From: Pseudomonas putida
Lineage (GTDB): Bacteria; Pseudomonadota; Gammaproteobacteria; Pseudomonadales; Pseudomonadaceae
Reading direction: 5' to 3'
DNA length: 64,000 nucleotides
Assembly (NCBI RefSeq): GCF_025905425.1
Contig: NZ_CP109603.1
Location: forward strand, 1,214,001-1,278,000
Notes under the pieces: generated by a model
Seen by the model: only the letters and a program-made list of their open reading frames with translations
Told to the model about the DNA's origin: nothing
Databases searched by the model: none
Made by a program: the position numbers and the translations under genes
Shown: positions 36,059 through 45,663 of the stretch, in pieces
How positions within the stretch are numbered: the first letter of the stretch is position 1
Layout of the letters: each line of letters begins with the position of its first letter

Positions 36059-36572
36059 GGCTTTCTCGCTCTTGCTGCTACACATAGATTCGGCGAGTAA
36101 ACACGAAGGTCCCGATAGATGACCGGATAAAACGAGCACTGACAATTCATTTCATATCTCATAGCAAGGCACGGCTGGCGTTTATCTAGAACGTTCGATG
36201 TATCTTCGGTTATCGAAAAACCAATAATCGGAAGCACTTTTTCTGGCTGCTTTCTATGGGGTGTTTTATTAACAGCTATTCTATTTTTTTTCGTTATTGC
36301 AGCTCAAGTGCGACGCAATGACGCACGTAGTGACTCTATAGACGCTACGTTGCCGTTCCAGTGCGCGTAGCCACTCGCGTTCCCTATTGTTCAGCTTGAC
36401 AATAGAATGGTGTGGCTGATCGTCGCGGTTACGTATAATGGTTGTTTTTGCTAGTTTATAAGCTAAAAGATGATTTTTATTGATGTGGGTCAATGGCATT
36501 TTTTGTGAAAATTGCGTTGCAGTTCACGGCGCACGTGAAAGTTGATGATTGCCGAGGTGGAGTGAGTTCACT
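36059..36572. other. Divergent promoter region of cydDCABX and a pseudogene
   Basis: An AT-rich 500-base gap. It must hold the cydD promoter and contains an Anr/FNR-type site at 36480-36493. A 72-codon minus frame (36281-36499) has no recognisable protein features and is not called. Confidence 0.5.
36480..36493. promoter_or_regulatory. Anr/FNR-type box
   Basis: TTGAT-GTGG-GTCAA matches the Pseudomonas Anr consensus TTGAT-N4-GTCAA exactly. It lies 80 bases before the start of the plus-strand pseudogene and 422 bases before cydD. Low-oxygen control of either direction would make sense for a bd oxidase locus. The distance to cydD is long, so the target is unsure. Confidence 0.55.
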
Positions 36573-37102
36573 ATGCAAGAAAAATACGCGGGTCTGGCAC
36601 GGCGCAAGGTTGGTCAGTGCTTTTATCTGGCGCCGACATATGACCTGAACTACAGCCGTGCTCAATGGGAGCACTATCGGAAGTTGTTATTGCGCTGCTG
36701 TCCGACGCTTCTTGAACTTGACGTGGTTGCTGGCAAGGAATTGATCCCGCAGTTGGTTGCCTGGGTTCAACAGTCGGTCCACGCCACGACTGGACATTTC
36801 CGATCAGTCTGTGCCGATAGTTGCTGCAGTCCCTTTACGCCGAGACAGTGACCGAGAACCAGTTGCGAGCAATGCTCGCCTGGGCCGCCACGCACTGGGC
36901 CGCCACCGATGCAAGCCGGGTACAAGGGATCGTATTGGTCTGTTCCAGTTGCCCCTTCATGCTTTTACAGTGGAAGGGTGGCGCACCGGAGAACTCAGCA
37001 ACGATCCCTCTTCAAGTACCTGAAAATCGGGATTTCGCCTGGTCACCAATCATGCAGTCCGGCCTTGTTGGTCTGCGCCGTTGGCTGGATATACCTGTGT
37101 GA
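36573..37102 (+). pseudogene. Broken paralogue of the 191-residue protein at 55270
   Basis: The first frame (from ATG 36573) reads 'LNYSRAQWEHYRKLLLRCCPTLLELDVVAGKELIPQLVAWVQQSV', matching the 55270 gene ('LPYWHTLFDVCPSLLRLDPPEGLELFRRFMTWAYRH'). The match then moves to another frame near 36785. There the W-L-L of the intact copy is interrupted by TAG at 36818-36820 ('SLCR*LLQSLY'). The rest aligns to the end (AWAATHWAATDASRVQGIVLV; LRRWLDIPV). So one frameshift and one nonsense codon break the gene. Function unknown. Confidence 0.78.
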
Positions 37103-37141
37103 GGGCTGCGGCAATTTGTCCGGTCGGCAGACTGCTGCACG

Positions 37142-37357
37142 GTGAGGAAAACGCAACGCTTTGTAAGAACGATACGCAAGATCGAGAGCGTAAAAGCGCA
37201 AATTCGCACCAAGATCAATGAATCGATCCGGGGGATCAAGCGCCAGTTTGGCTATGAAGAAATCCGCTTTCGGGACGTGGTCAGCGACGCGTTTTGCAGT
37301 GATCGATGGCCTGATAAATCGAAGCGGATTGATCTGGTTTTCACGTGCGTCGGTTAG
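37142..37357 (+). pseudogene. IS5-type transposase C-terminal fragment
   Basis: 'RTIRKIESVKAQIRTKINESIRGIKRQFGYEEIRFRDV' aligns with the C-terminus of the IS5-like transposases at 46.4 and 47.6 kb ([36 protein letters not shown]). Only about 40 residues are recognisable and the conserved EHPF is lost. It is an old fragment just downstream of the broken 191-residue gene. Confidence 0.75.
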
Positions 37358-37391
37358 AAGTGCTGACCGTTCTATAGACCAATATACCCAG

Positions 37392-38084
37392 CTATTTCAG
37401 ATTATCCCTAACGCCTTCCATAGGTATGTGCATCAGGCGTTGCTCAAGTAACTCAAGCGATTGCCGTTGGATTACTTCCTGTTGTCGTATGTCCGCTACG
37501 ATCTCAAGCTCACGTTTGTTGTGCGCCCATAACGGTGTAAGTACGCGCCAGGTGCTGGATTTAACGGTTCCCAGATGACGTTGATCTGGCGTGTAAAAGC
37601 CCAGTGAGAGTCGGGATGCCGGTTCCGACGAACGATTGTTGATAAGCCGAATTTTCATGTCCAATTTTACAACGAGAGGCAACCCGCTGCGTGAGGCATC
37701 TTCAAAGGTTTGAAAATTATATACTTCACCAAAGCGCTTTTTGAGGATTAACGTAACGCCGGCCAAGCTCAAGTCGGGGTCTGACGTTTCGACGTATGCT
37801 TGGCGTATGGCGTGTGTGTACAGGTGTGCCGCCCAGCCTTTTTTGAAATGATCATGGTAGGTGGTCAATTCTCTGATCGTTTCGGTTGCAGAGTCAGACA
37901 TGACGAGGGCAATAGGACCGGACGGCAATTCACTAGGGGCCGAAGCTGTGTTGTAAGTGTCTTCATAAGATTGTGTTCTTGCGCAGCCTGCAACTATTAA
38001 AAGTAGCGCGGCAGTTAACATTGGCTTGAGTAGGAAAGATATGTTTTTTGAGTTAAAGTTTAAGCGGGTGTGTGTGCGGAGCAT
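37392..38084 (-). CDS. Hypothetical lipoprotein
   Basis: Lipoprotein of 230 residues, unrecognised. ATG 38084 is preferred to 38096 because GAGG lies six bases upstream. The signal (about 1-33) ends 'AALLLIVAGC', a clear lipobox. The mature part has mixed alpha/beta character: 'PSGPIALVMSDSATETIRELT', then 'LVVKLDMKIRLINNRSSEPASRLSLGFYTP'. The lower GC content suggests recent arrival. No partner gene is obvious. Confidence 0.68.
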   Translation of the reverse strand: MLRTHTRLNFNSKNISFLLKPMLTAALLLIVAGCARTQSYEDTYNTASAPSELPSGPIALVMSDSATETIRELTTYHDHFKKGWAAHLYTHAIRQAYVETSDPDLSLAGVTLILKKRFGEVYNFQTFEDASRSGLPLVVKLDMKIRLINNRSSEPASRLSLGFYTPDQRHLGTVKSSTWRVLTPLWAHNKRELEIVADIRQQEVIQRQSLELLEQRLMHIPMEGVRDNLK

Positions 38085-38232
38085 TATTGGCCTCATCTTG
38101 GGTGGGCGGTTGATATCTGCATTGAATGAAATGTTTGCCTGTATACGGAGCGGTAATTTTTATTGGTTGAAGGTATAGGTGTGAGTAGGGCGGTCAGCCA
38201 CATGGCGTGGTGGTCTATGCTGAGTGGGGCCA

Positions 38233-38580
38233 TTACGCTACGGTGGTTGACGTATCTCCGAAAGGCAGCCTGGAACACCTAGGAACTAATAGCTTCAGAA
38301 GGATTTGCAGCGCACGGGAGGAAAAATGACGCTGCATGGAGGTCGCGTCACGCCAAGTGAATGCAATGATCCAATTCCAAGGCTGTTGAGTTTTTTTGAG
38401 TGTACACCCAGCACAGTTGGGCGATACCTGTTGTATGTTCTTTAAGAGAAGCAGGATTTCGAGGGGCAAGCTCTCATCCATTTGTGCATCGAACTCAATG
38501 ATATTGTGTGCAGACGTTGGCAGGGTGAAGCCACCTGAAGTTGCGTTGAACGCTAGGGTGTTTTTTATACTGTTCGACAT
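38233..38580 (-). CDS. Small hypothetical protein, doubtful
   Basis: A 115-codon frame with CGAGG eight bases ahead of ATG 38580. The middle (NWIIAFTWRDATSMQRHFSSRALQILLKLL) weakly resembles antibiotic-biosynthesis-monooxygenase-type small proteins, but this is a guess. The end is unusual (DTSTTVA). It is divergent from the GlxA-type gene at 38847. It could be a real small gene or a decayed one. Confidence 0.4.
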   Translation of the reverse strand: MSNSIKNTLAFNATSGGFTLPTSAHNIIEFDAQMDESLPLEILLLLKNIQQVSPNCAGCTLKKTQQPWNWIIAFTWRDATSMQRHFSSRALQILLKLLVPRCSRLPFGDTSTTVA

Positions 38581-38846
38581 GAAGCCAACCTCGAGTCTTG
38601 GCTGTAGGGAAGTCGTTAGATTTTCGCGCGTTGCGAAACGGTCTAGCAGCCCGAGTCAGCATCTGGGTAAGGCCTGTTCAGCACCTTCGTCAGGGGGCGG
38701 CATGCCTGGTGATTGGTCGGTCAACGTGACTTGTTGAGAAAGGGTAAATTAATCCTTGCTGCTGTGAATGACAAAACATTGACGATTTCAGTCAAAGTGA
38801 TCAAGATTGCTAGCGTGCCAATGGGCGTTTTTTGGAGTGTCTATGA

Positions 38847-39809
38847 ATGCAGATTAAGTCGATACAATTTGTTGTTTATTCTGGAATTAGTCTTCTTGAC
38901 CTAGCAGGGCCGTTGGAGGTTTTCGTTGCAGCCAATTATTTGGCACGTTCTACACATCCGCCCTACTCGGCGTCGATAATTGCTCTACAGGATACTCCGG
39001 AGGTGTTTTCTGGATTTTCAATGAATGCTGAAATTTTAGATGCTCAAACACCACCTGCGCATACTCTGATTGTGCCGGGCGGCCCAGGGATACTGGAATT
39101 TTGCAAAGATTCAAGATTTTTCTCCCACTTTGTTGAGCATGCTAACACTGCCCAGCGTTTAGTCTCGGTGTGTACGGGCATTTTTGCGCTTGCGGCGGCC
39201 GGTAAGCTGGAGGGCCGTAACGTCACGACACATTGGTCAGCCTATGATGAATTGGAAAGTGCTTTTCCCTCCGTGCTGGTTAAACGAGGACCTATATTTA
39301 TCAATGATGGTGATATATGGACGTCGGCAGGTGTGACCTCAGGGATTGACATGGCGCTTGCCATCGTCGAAAAAGATTTGGGGCACGCGGCGGCACTCGA
39401 AGTGGCGCGTCACTTGGTGGTCTTCTTGAAGCGCCCAGGGGGGCAGGAGCAGTTTAGTTCCTCCTTGGCACTGCAATCCAAGAGCAGTCATTTCTCAGAT
39501 CTTCATGCATGGTTAAATAATAATATAAGTGGCGATCTTTCGGTGTCTGTACTGGCAAACTTCATGAACATGGGTGAGAGAACCTTTGCCCGACGTTATA
39601 CTGAAAGCACAGGGTGCACACCCAGCAAGATGGTCGAGTTGCTGCGGTTGGACGCGGTTCGCGATTTGCTCGTTACTTCAAATAGCCCGTTAAAATCGAT
39701 AGCCAAAAGCTGCGGGTTTGGCAACGAGTCAACGCTCATTCGACGGTTTGTCAAGCATGTCGGCGTCACCCCGGCGGAGTATCGTGCTCGCTTTAATTCG
39801 TATCAATAA
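38847..39809 (+). CDS. GlxA family transcriptional regulator (DJ-1/AraC fusion)
   Basis: Regulator of 320 residues with an N-terminal DJ-1/PfpI domain (about 1-190; 'VSVCTGIFALAAAGKLEGRNVTTHW' holds the nucleophile-elbow Cys) and a C-terminal AraC domain (about 215-318; two helix-turn-helix units, 'LSVSVLANFMNMGERTFARRYTESTG' and 'LKSIAKSCGFGNESTLIRRFVKHVGVTPAEYR'). A GGAG site lies nine bases upstream. The target is unknown; relatives control glycine betaine, carnitine or arginine genes. It lies next to the IS66-split cytochrome gene. Confidence 0.88.
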   Translation: MQIKSIQFVVYSGISLLDLAGPLEVFVAANYLARSTHPPYSASIIALQDTPEVFSGFSMNAEILDAQTPPAHTLIVPGGPGILEFCKDSRFFSHFVEHANTAQRLVSVCTGIFALAAAGKLEGRNVTTHWSAYDELESAFPSVLVKRGPIFINDGDIWTSAGVTSGIDMALAIVEKDLGHAAALEVARHLVVFLKRPGGQEQFSSSLALQSKSSHFSDLHAWLNNNISGDLSVSVLANFMNMGERTFARRYTESTGCTPSKMVELLRLDAVRDLLVTSNSPLKSIAKSCGFGNESTLIRRFVKHVGVTPAEYRARFNSYQ

Positions 39810-40138
39810 AATTGAATTTAAGATAGTGTTGATCTGACATACTGCATTCAATGGCGTTACGCTGATTACAGCGACTCAAGAAACTTCAGTAGGGCTTCAC
39901 GGTGCTTCTGGCCCATGGTGATAACGGCATCGCGCGCCTGGCTGGCTTCGCCGCCATGCCACAGAATGACCTCGAGCACGCTGCGTGCACGTCCATCATG
40001 CAGCAGTTGTGTGTGACCGCTCACGGTTGCGGTCAGGCGCAAGCCCCACAGCGGTGTGGTACGCCATTGGCGACCATCGGCCCGGAATTCACTGTAAGCG
40101 CTCCATAAACCCCACCTAACCAAAGATGGGCAGCGCAC

Positions 40139-41671
40139 CTAGCTGTGTATGTGAGGTGTGCAATTCCATGGCAGTAGCGCTTCGTAGTCTTCGACTGAGC
40201 ACGCCTGCGGCAGGCGTTCCAGTGCGTGGCGCAGCCACGCATAGGGTTCTTGGCCGTTGGCTTTGGCCGTTTCTACCAAGCTGTAAAGTTGTGCGCTGGC
40301 AGTGGCACCTTTGGGCGTGTCACTGAACAACCAGTTCTTTCTCCCGATGACAAACGGGCGGATCGCACGCTCGGCCGCGTTGTTGTCCATCGGCAAGTAG
40401 CCGTGCTCGACGTAGCGTTCCAATTTGCTCCAGTTGCTGGCCAAGTAACCGATGGCCTTGCCCAAGGCATTCTGCGTCGTGACCTGAGGTTGCGTTTTCT
40501 CTACCCAGTTTTTCAGCTGAGTCAGCAATGGCAGGCTGCGCTCCATGCGGGCAACCTTACGATCTTCGTCGTCACTGTCCTTCAAGTCGCGCTCGACGCC
40601 ATAGAGCTTATTGATCAAGTTCAATGCGATGTCAGCGCGTCCTGTTTTGCCCTTGGGCTGTACTTTCTGCGCTTCGACGAACTTGCGGCGCGCGTGCGCC
40701 CAGCAGCCCAATCGCTCCAGCCCGTCCTGTGCGGCCAGCGCGTTGTAACCGGCGTAGTCGTCGGTCATGACATAGCCGCGATAGCCGTCCAGCAGGCGCA
40801 CCGGCACCTCCTGCGCTCGGCTGGTGGTGTAGTCGAAAAGGATCACCGGGCGATCAGGTGGGCCGCCGGTTTGCACCCACATCCAGGATTGGCTGCTGGG
40901 CTCACGACCAGGCTCTTTCAACACCTGCACACGTGTTTCATCACAGTGGATGATCCGACTGTTCAACAGGCTTTCGCGCATCAGATTCAGCAGCGGCTGA
41001 AAGTGCTCGCTGCATTGAATCACCCAGCGTGCCAGGGTTTGGCGCGGGATATCGATACCGTGACGCCCCAGCACTTTTTCGAAGCGGTGAAGCGGCAAGC
41101 CGTCTACGTATTTAATGGTCAGCAGCATGGCCAGCACACTCGGGCTGGCCATGCTTTTCTCGATCATCTGGGCGGGCTTGTCCGCCGTTACGGGCGCTGA
41201 CTCGCAGTCCCGGCAGCCGTACACCTTGCGAACATGTTTGATGACGCGAATCTGCATCGGGACGATTTCAAGCTGTTCGCTGACTTCTTCACCGATGGCA
41301 TGTTTACGGCAGCCACAAGCGCAGGTCAGTTCATGCTCGGGCAGTTCGTGGACAACTTCGATACGCGGCAAATCAGCTGGCAGCGGCTTGCGCTTGCCAC
41401 GGCGTTTGGTTGGCGCAACGACTTCTTCGTCGTCAGCCTCATCCAAGGGCTCGGCCAGGCTTTCCGCTTCGTCGAAGAGTGGCAACTGTGGTGTCGCCGT
41501 ATCGCCAGTCTGCTCGGTCTTGCGCCCGAACAAGCGCTGGCGCAACAGCGCAACTTCCTCTTCGAGATGAACGATCTTGCCCTTGTCGGACGCGCGCTCG
41601 TGGATCATCTGCTCAAGCAGTTGCTTGAGCAGAACAGGATCGTCAGGGAGGTTTTCGGGCATGGAAATCAT
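40139..41671 (-). CDS. tnpC: IS66 transposase TnpC
   Basis: Transposase of 510 residues, apparently intact. It has an N-terminal coiled-coil ([17 protein letters not shown]), a zinc-ribbon-like segment (CACGCRKH...YGCRDCE) and the DDE core: '[10 protein letters not shown]', '[10 protein letters not shown]' and '[12 protein letters not shown]'. The IS66 C-terminal helical domain follows. It is encoded with tnpB between intact inverted repeats, so the element may still be active. Confidence 0.95.
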   Translation of the reverse strand: MISMPENLPDDPVLLKQLLEQMIHERASDKGKIVHLEEEVALLRQRLFGRKTEQTGDTATPQLPLFDEAESLAEPLDEADDEEVVAPTKRRGKRKPLPADLPRIEVVHELPEHELTCACGCRKHAIGEEVSEQLEIVPMQIRVIKHVRKVYGCRDCESAPVTADKPAQMIEKSMASPSVLAMLLTIKYVDGLPLHRFEKVLGRHGIDIPRQTLARWVIQCSEHFQPLLNLMRESLLNSRIIHCDETRVQVLKEPGREPSSQSWMWVQTGGPPDRPVILFDYTTSRAQEVPVRLLDGYRGYVMTDDYAGYNALAAQDGLERLGCWAHARRKFVEAQKVQPKGKTGRADIALNLINKLYGVERDLKDSDDEDRKVARMERSLPLLTQLKNWVEKTQPQVTTQNALGKAIGYLASNWSKLERYVEHGYLPMDNNAAERAIRPFVIGRKNWLFSDTPKGATASAQLYSLVETAKANGQEPYAWLRHALERLPQACSVEDYEALLPWNCTPHIHS

Positions 41672-41689
41672 GCCGCGGATTATACCGAA

Positions 41690-42049
41690 TCAGGCGACGT
41701 ATCGAGGCGTCAAAACCTGATGCGGACGGTTGCGCCAGAGGTCGAAGCCATCGAGCAGCCAGTTCAGTTCCTGAACGGTCAGGACAATGGCGACGTCAGT
41801 CGGATCAGGTGAAGTTTTGAAACGTTCGGACTCCAGGCGTTTGAGCCAGAGGCAGAAGCCGTTGCGTTCCCAATACAGGATCTTCACGCGGTTGCGCGGC
41901 TTGTTGAGGAAGACGAAAAGCACTGGGTCGAACACCGCCACTTTGATATCGAGTTCGACCAGTGCGGCCAGTCCATCGATGGATTTTCGAAAGTCGACGG
42001 GCTTGGGGTAGAGGTACACTTTTTCGACTTTGGCGTCGGGTCGCATCAT
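41690..42049 (-). CDS. tnpB: IS66 accessory protein TnpB
   Basis: Protein of 119 residues, IS66 Orf2 family. ATG 42049 has TGGAGC about eight bases upstream, rather than the frame's first ATG at 42082. The signature 'VEKVYLYPKPVDFRKSIDGLAALVE' and 'VLFVFLNKPRNRVKILYWERNGFCLWLKRLE' are complete. It is required for IS66 transposition although it has no nuclease domain. It lies 18 bases ahead of tnpC. Confidence 0.93.
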   Translation of the reverse strand: MMRPDAKVEKVYLYPKPVDFRKSIDGLAALVELDIKVAVFDPVLFVFLNKPRNRVKILYWERNGFCLWLKRLESERFKTSPDPTDVAIVLTVQELNWLLDGFDLWRNRPHQVLTPRYVA

Positions 42050-43577
42050 GGTCGGCGAGCTCCAGAAAGAAATCGGGAGCACAGCATCGAGGATCAGGTA
42101 AGCGCTTTGAATGTGGGGTTCATGGAGCGCTTACAATTCACTGCGGTGGTCGGCCAGCCCTTCGCCCAGGTCGTGGAGCAGTAGATCGGTATAGGGGAAG
42201 ATACGTTGCTCGGACAGTTCAGGTGCCGGGTGTTCACCGGTAACGTATGACGGACGGTGGCACGCAGCGCAACCTACGGAATGGAATATTCCCTTGCCTG
42301 CGAGTATCTGGGGCTCATCCACGCCGCGCCTGGCGGGTACGCCCAGGGTACGCGTGTAGAACAGCACTTGCGCGCGAATCTTGTCGGTGACTTCCGGAGT
42401 ACCGCCCTGTAACGCTTTGCGACAGGCTATCTGATGTTCGGTGCAGTCGTCTGATGGTAGCAGGTGGGTTGTCAGGCCCATGTCGCCTGCGAAAGCGTGT
42501 GCGTTCTGTTGGTCCAGGTTGGGTTGGCCCGCTTTCCAGCCAAATCGACCGATCGTGGTGCGCTGATGCAAGTCGTCCCAGACCTGGTTCAACTGCCCCC
42601 GCACAGGGCCACCCGTTTGCGCCTGCCGCACGGCATTATGTTCAATGTCGATCTCGCGGATAGCTTCCAGCAAGCCTAGGCCGATCATTGGCGACGCTAC
42701 TCGCAGCGACATCTGTGTCTGCGGGTGCAGTGGACCGTAACCAAGTTCGCGAATATCGATCAGCGGCTTGCGCAAGGTGATCCGTTCACCGTCCGCCAGG
42801 GTGATTGAATGTGGCTGATAACGCAGGTGGATGCGGCCTTCCGGGGCATGGCCATCGATTGCCCTGTCCTGCAGTTGCAGCCCGTAGGTGGGCTCGGGGA
42901 TGGCGCCGAGGCGCTCGATTTGTTCGATCTGCCCGGTTGCCGGAATCGACAGGCGCACCAGCGACGACCGTGCGGGTTGGTTGCTGCCTTCGACGGGAGG
43001 AAAGCCTCGGCCATCCTTGATATGGCAGCTTTGGCAGGCGTCGGTGTTGAATAGCGGGCCCAGTCCGACACGGGCATTCTGATGTGCACCCTCTCGGGCA
43101 ACGTGCCAGTTGTCCCGGAAGAATGCATTGCCAACGAAAAAATCCATGCGCCTTAGCGGCGTCAGGTTTGCTGAGGGCATGGAAAAGGCATCTTTGTCGA
43201 ATCGTTGCACAGTGGTGCTGCCGCCTTGCATTTGCTCGCCCGGTTCTGGCTTGGCATCAGGGTCACCACAACCGGCGAGCAAGCCGAATAGCGTGAGAGC
43301 GAGGAGGGGAGATATGGGGGCTCGTAGCCAGTGCGGTGTGGCGGTATTCAACAGATGCAAGCAGATTGCTTTCACAGCTTTCCTCTCGGATGCCCAGCGG
43401 CTTTGCGGGTCTCAGAGAGTCTATTGGCAGTACGTAGCAAACCGCAGGCGCGACGGCGTGACGCAGGTCGTCGGTGGGCGTATTATTTCAGCGAGCGTAT
43501 TCGGTGCCGGGCAGATGCATGCGACGGGGTGTCGCAGCGGCTGGAGCATGTGATCGCCGGCTGTTATGGCACTTTCT

Positions 43578-44549
43578 TCATGCTTTTGGATTCCTCTCAC
43601 GAAAAAACATCCGCCGATACTCAGAAGGCGATGTGCCCAGATGAACGCTGAATTGTTGTCTCAAAGAGAGGGCCGTTCCAAAACCTGCTTCGCTCGCGAT
43701 GCATTCGATCGGTAAGTCAGTCGTTTCCAGCAACTGCTGTGCCATTACCACTCGCTCAGCATTCAACCAGGCGGACACGGTACTCCCGGTTGCTTGCTTG
43801 AAACGGCGGGTAAACGTCCGCCTGCTCATCCTGGCGGCCTCTGCGAGTGAATCAAGCGACAAATTGCTGGAAAGATTGCCTCTCGCCCAGGTCAGTACAT
43901 CCGACAAATGGGTCGCGCACGCCAACTTCGGCACAGGCCGCTCCACAAACTGTGCCTGTCCACCCTGTCTGTGAGGGGGGGTCACCAGTAATTTAGCTGT
44001 GCGGTTCGCAGCATCAGCACCGTGCCGCTGACGTATCAGATGCAGGCAACAGTCTATGGCCGCTATGGTGCCTGCAGAGGTCATGATGTTGTCAGCACTC
44101 ACATACAGCACTTCGGGCCTGAAGCGAGCCTTTGGAAAGCGTTGTGCAAAGGCGTCACGGGCGATCCAATGAGTCGTCGCCTCTTTATCATCAAGCAGGC
44201 CGGCATCGCCGAGCACGAACGCACCTAAACACAAACCTACAATAAGTTTGCCTTCGGTGTTGGCGAGTTGGAGCGCTTTCACAAGCTGTGGGGATGCAGC
44301 AATGGCAGGATCGCTCCACGCTGGGATAACGATTACGTCAGAGGCGTGCATGAGTTCAAGCCCATGGGTTATTGCGATACCAAGCTCTTGGTCACTGGTC
44401 ACCATCCCGGGTACTTCGGCACAGTAGCCGACCTCATAATGAGGCTCGTCGGGGGAAGTTTCGACTGTGCCTAGCACCATCCCTGGCACAGACAGGTGAA
44501 ACAGGCTTACGCCATTGAACGCCAGGACAGCAACGCGTAGGGAGGGCAT
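43578..44549 (-). CDS. GlxA family transcriptional regulator (DJ-1/AraC fusion)
   Basis: Regulator of 323 residues (ATG 44549; ATG 44555 also possible). The N-terminal DJ-1/PfpI domain holds 'LIVGLCLGAFVLGDAGLLDDKEATTHW' with the elbow Cys. The C-terminal AraC domain has 'LSLDSLAEAARMSRRTFTRRFKQATGSTV' and 'IECIASEAGFGTALSLRQQFSVHLGTSPSEYRR'. It is divergent from the hydrolase gene at 44671, which with the cysteine hydrolase after it is the likely target. This is inferred from position. Confidence 0.9.
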   Translation of the reverse strand: MPSLRVAVLAFNGVSLFHLSVPGMVLGTVETSPDEPHYEVGYCAEVPGMVTSDQELGIAITHGLELMHASDVIVIPAWSDPAIAASPQLVKALQLANTEGKLIVGLCLGAFVLGDAGLLDDKEATTHWIARDAFAQRFPKARFRPEVLYVSADNIMTSAGTIAAIDCCLHLIRQRHGADAANRTAKLLVTPPHRQGGQAQFVERPVPKLACATHLSDVLTWARGNLSSNLSLDSLAEAARMSRRTFTRRFKQATGSTVSAWLNAERVVMAQQLLETTDLPIECIASEAGFGTALSLRQQFSVHLGTSPSEYRRMFFRERNPKA

Positions 44550-44670
44550 GGGCAAGCCTTTGTTTGTGGGATGTTGGCCCGATTATATCGAATTATGTCA
44601 TTTAGGCCACTGTTGCCTCTTCGAGTATCCGGCAACAATAGGTTCACCCCAGAACCCAGAGGATTGTCTT

Positions 44671-45561
44671 ATGAGATTGAAATCGCTCACCTTGGCCCTT
44701 TGTCTTGCTTGTGGTGTGATCAATACCCCTGCATTTGCTCAGGCAGCCGCTACCCCAGACTCTGGCGCATCTCATTCGGTAGAAATGCAGCAGATTCGTA
44801 ACGCGACGGTAAAAATCACCTACGCGGGCACTACGTTCCTGATCGATCCCATGTTGGCCAAAAAGGGATCTTACCCAGGGTTTGAGCAGACCTATCGCAG
44901 CAACCTTCGCAATCCGCTGGTTGATCTGCCTGAGCCTGCTGACAAGGTTGTTTCTGGCGTTGATGCGGTCATCGTCACTCATACTCACCTTGATCACTGG
45001 GACGATGCTGCTCAAAAAACCTTGCCTAAAGATATCCCGTTGTTCACACAGCACGAAGAAGATGCGCAACTCATTCGTTCGCAAGGTTTCAAGAATGTGC
45101 GTGTGCTTGAGGGTGAAGTTGAATTTGGCGGGGTCAAAATCAGCAAGACAGGTGGCCAGCACGGCACCGACGAAATGTATGCTACGCCAGCGCTCGCAAA
45201 GGCGTTGGGCCAAGCGATGGGTGTAGTTTTCCAGGCGCCCGGCTATAAAACCCTTTACGTTGCCGGTGACACTATTTGGCGTAAAGAGGTAGATCACGCC
45301 ATCGAGAAATATAACCCTGACATTATTGTGCTCAACGCCGGCAAGGCACTAATGACTGGGTATGAGGGGGCGATAATCATGGGCGAGGAAGATGTACTGC
45401 ATGCGACTCGAGCTGCGAAAAATTCCCGTATTATTGCAGTGCATATGGACGCCGTGAATCATATGTCTTTAACCCGAGAAGCATTGCGTGCCTATGTCAG
45501 GAAGGAAGGGATCGCTTCCCGCGTAGAGATCCCAGCAGACGGGGAGTCGCTGAGCTTTTAA
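44671..45561 (+). CDS. Exported MBL-fold metal-dependent hydrolase
   Basis: Metallo-beta-lactamase-fold protein of 296 residues. ATG 44671 is chosen for GAGGA upstream and a good signal peptide (MRLKSLTLALCLACGVINTPAFAQA). The metal site 'THTHLDHWDD' lies at about 103-112 (HxHxDH), followed by 'GGQHGTDE' and 'YVAGDTIWRKEV'. This pattern resembles the UlaG/YtnP-like lipid or lactone hydrolases; the substrate is unknown. It is divergent from the GlxA-type gene and 102 bases ahead of the cysteine hydrolase. Confidence 0.85.
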   Translation: MRLKSLTLALCLACGVINTPAFAQAAATPDSGASHSVEMQQIRNATVKITYAGTTFLIDPMLAKKGSYPGFEQTYRSNLRNPLVDLPEPADKVVSGVDAVIVTHTHLDHWDDAAQKTLPKDIPLFTQHEEDAQLIRSQGFKNVRVLEGEVEFGGVKISKTGGQHGTDEMYATPALAKALGQAMGVVFQAPGYKTLYVAGDTIWRKEVDHAIEKYNPDIIVLNAGKALMTGYEGAIIMGEEDVLHATRAAKNSRIIAVHMDAVNHMSLTREALRAYVRKEGIASRVEIPADGESLSF

Positions 45562-45663
45562 TAGAATTTAGTGGTGGTGTTGGTTTTTGCAATGGCAGTT
45601 ATGGTCCACTGTGCTGGTACAAGGATCTTTGCTTTTACTTCAAATCTACTTTGGAAATAATAA

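Larger units (their letters stand above)
40094..42134. mobile_element. IS66 family insertion sequence, complete
   Basis: A 2041-bp element carrying tnpB and tnpC on the minus strand. The ends are inverted repeats of about 22 bp with one mismatch; both begin GTAAGCGCTCCAT read inward. An exact 8-bp target duplication, AATTCACT, lies at 40086-40093 and 42135-42142, the length typical of IS66. The element interrupts the di-haem cytochrome gene. No tnpA is present. Confidence 0.93.
39866..43375 (-). pseudogene. Di-haem oxidoreductase (DUF1111) split by IS66
   Basis: The 5' part (GTG 43375 to 42135) gives a lipoprotein signal (GLLAGC), 'CQSCHIKDGRGFPP' and 'VGCAACHRPSYV', two c-type haem sites. 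The 3' part (40093 to 39866) supplies 'EFRADGRQWRTTPLWGL...HTQLLHDGRARSVLEVILWH'. Together they align end to end with the intact 469-residue paralogue at 58157-59566. The break is the 2041-bp IS66 insertion at 40094-42134, flanked by AATTCACT. Removing the insertion and one duplication restores the frame, so the gene was intact until recently. AGAGGA supports the GTG start. Confidence 0.93.

Noticed and set aside
36281..36499. Possible 72-residue minus-strand gene
   Set aside because: The frame covers the Anr-type box and has no recognisable features; it is more likely part of the promoter region.
40226..41200. Plus-strand frame of 324 codons inside the IS66 element
   Set aside because: It is the shadow of tnpC, whose DDE motifs are intact on the minus strand.
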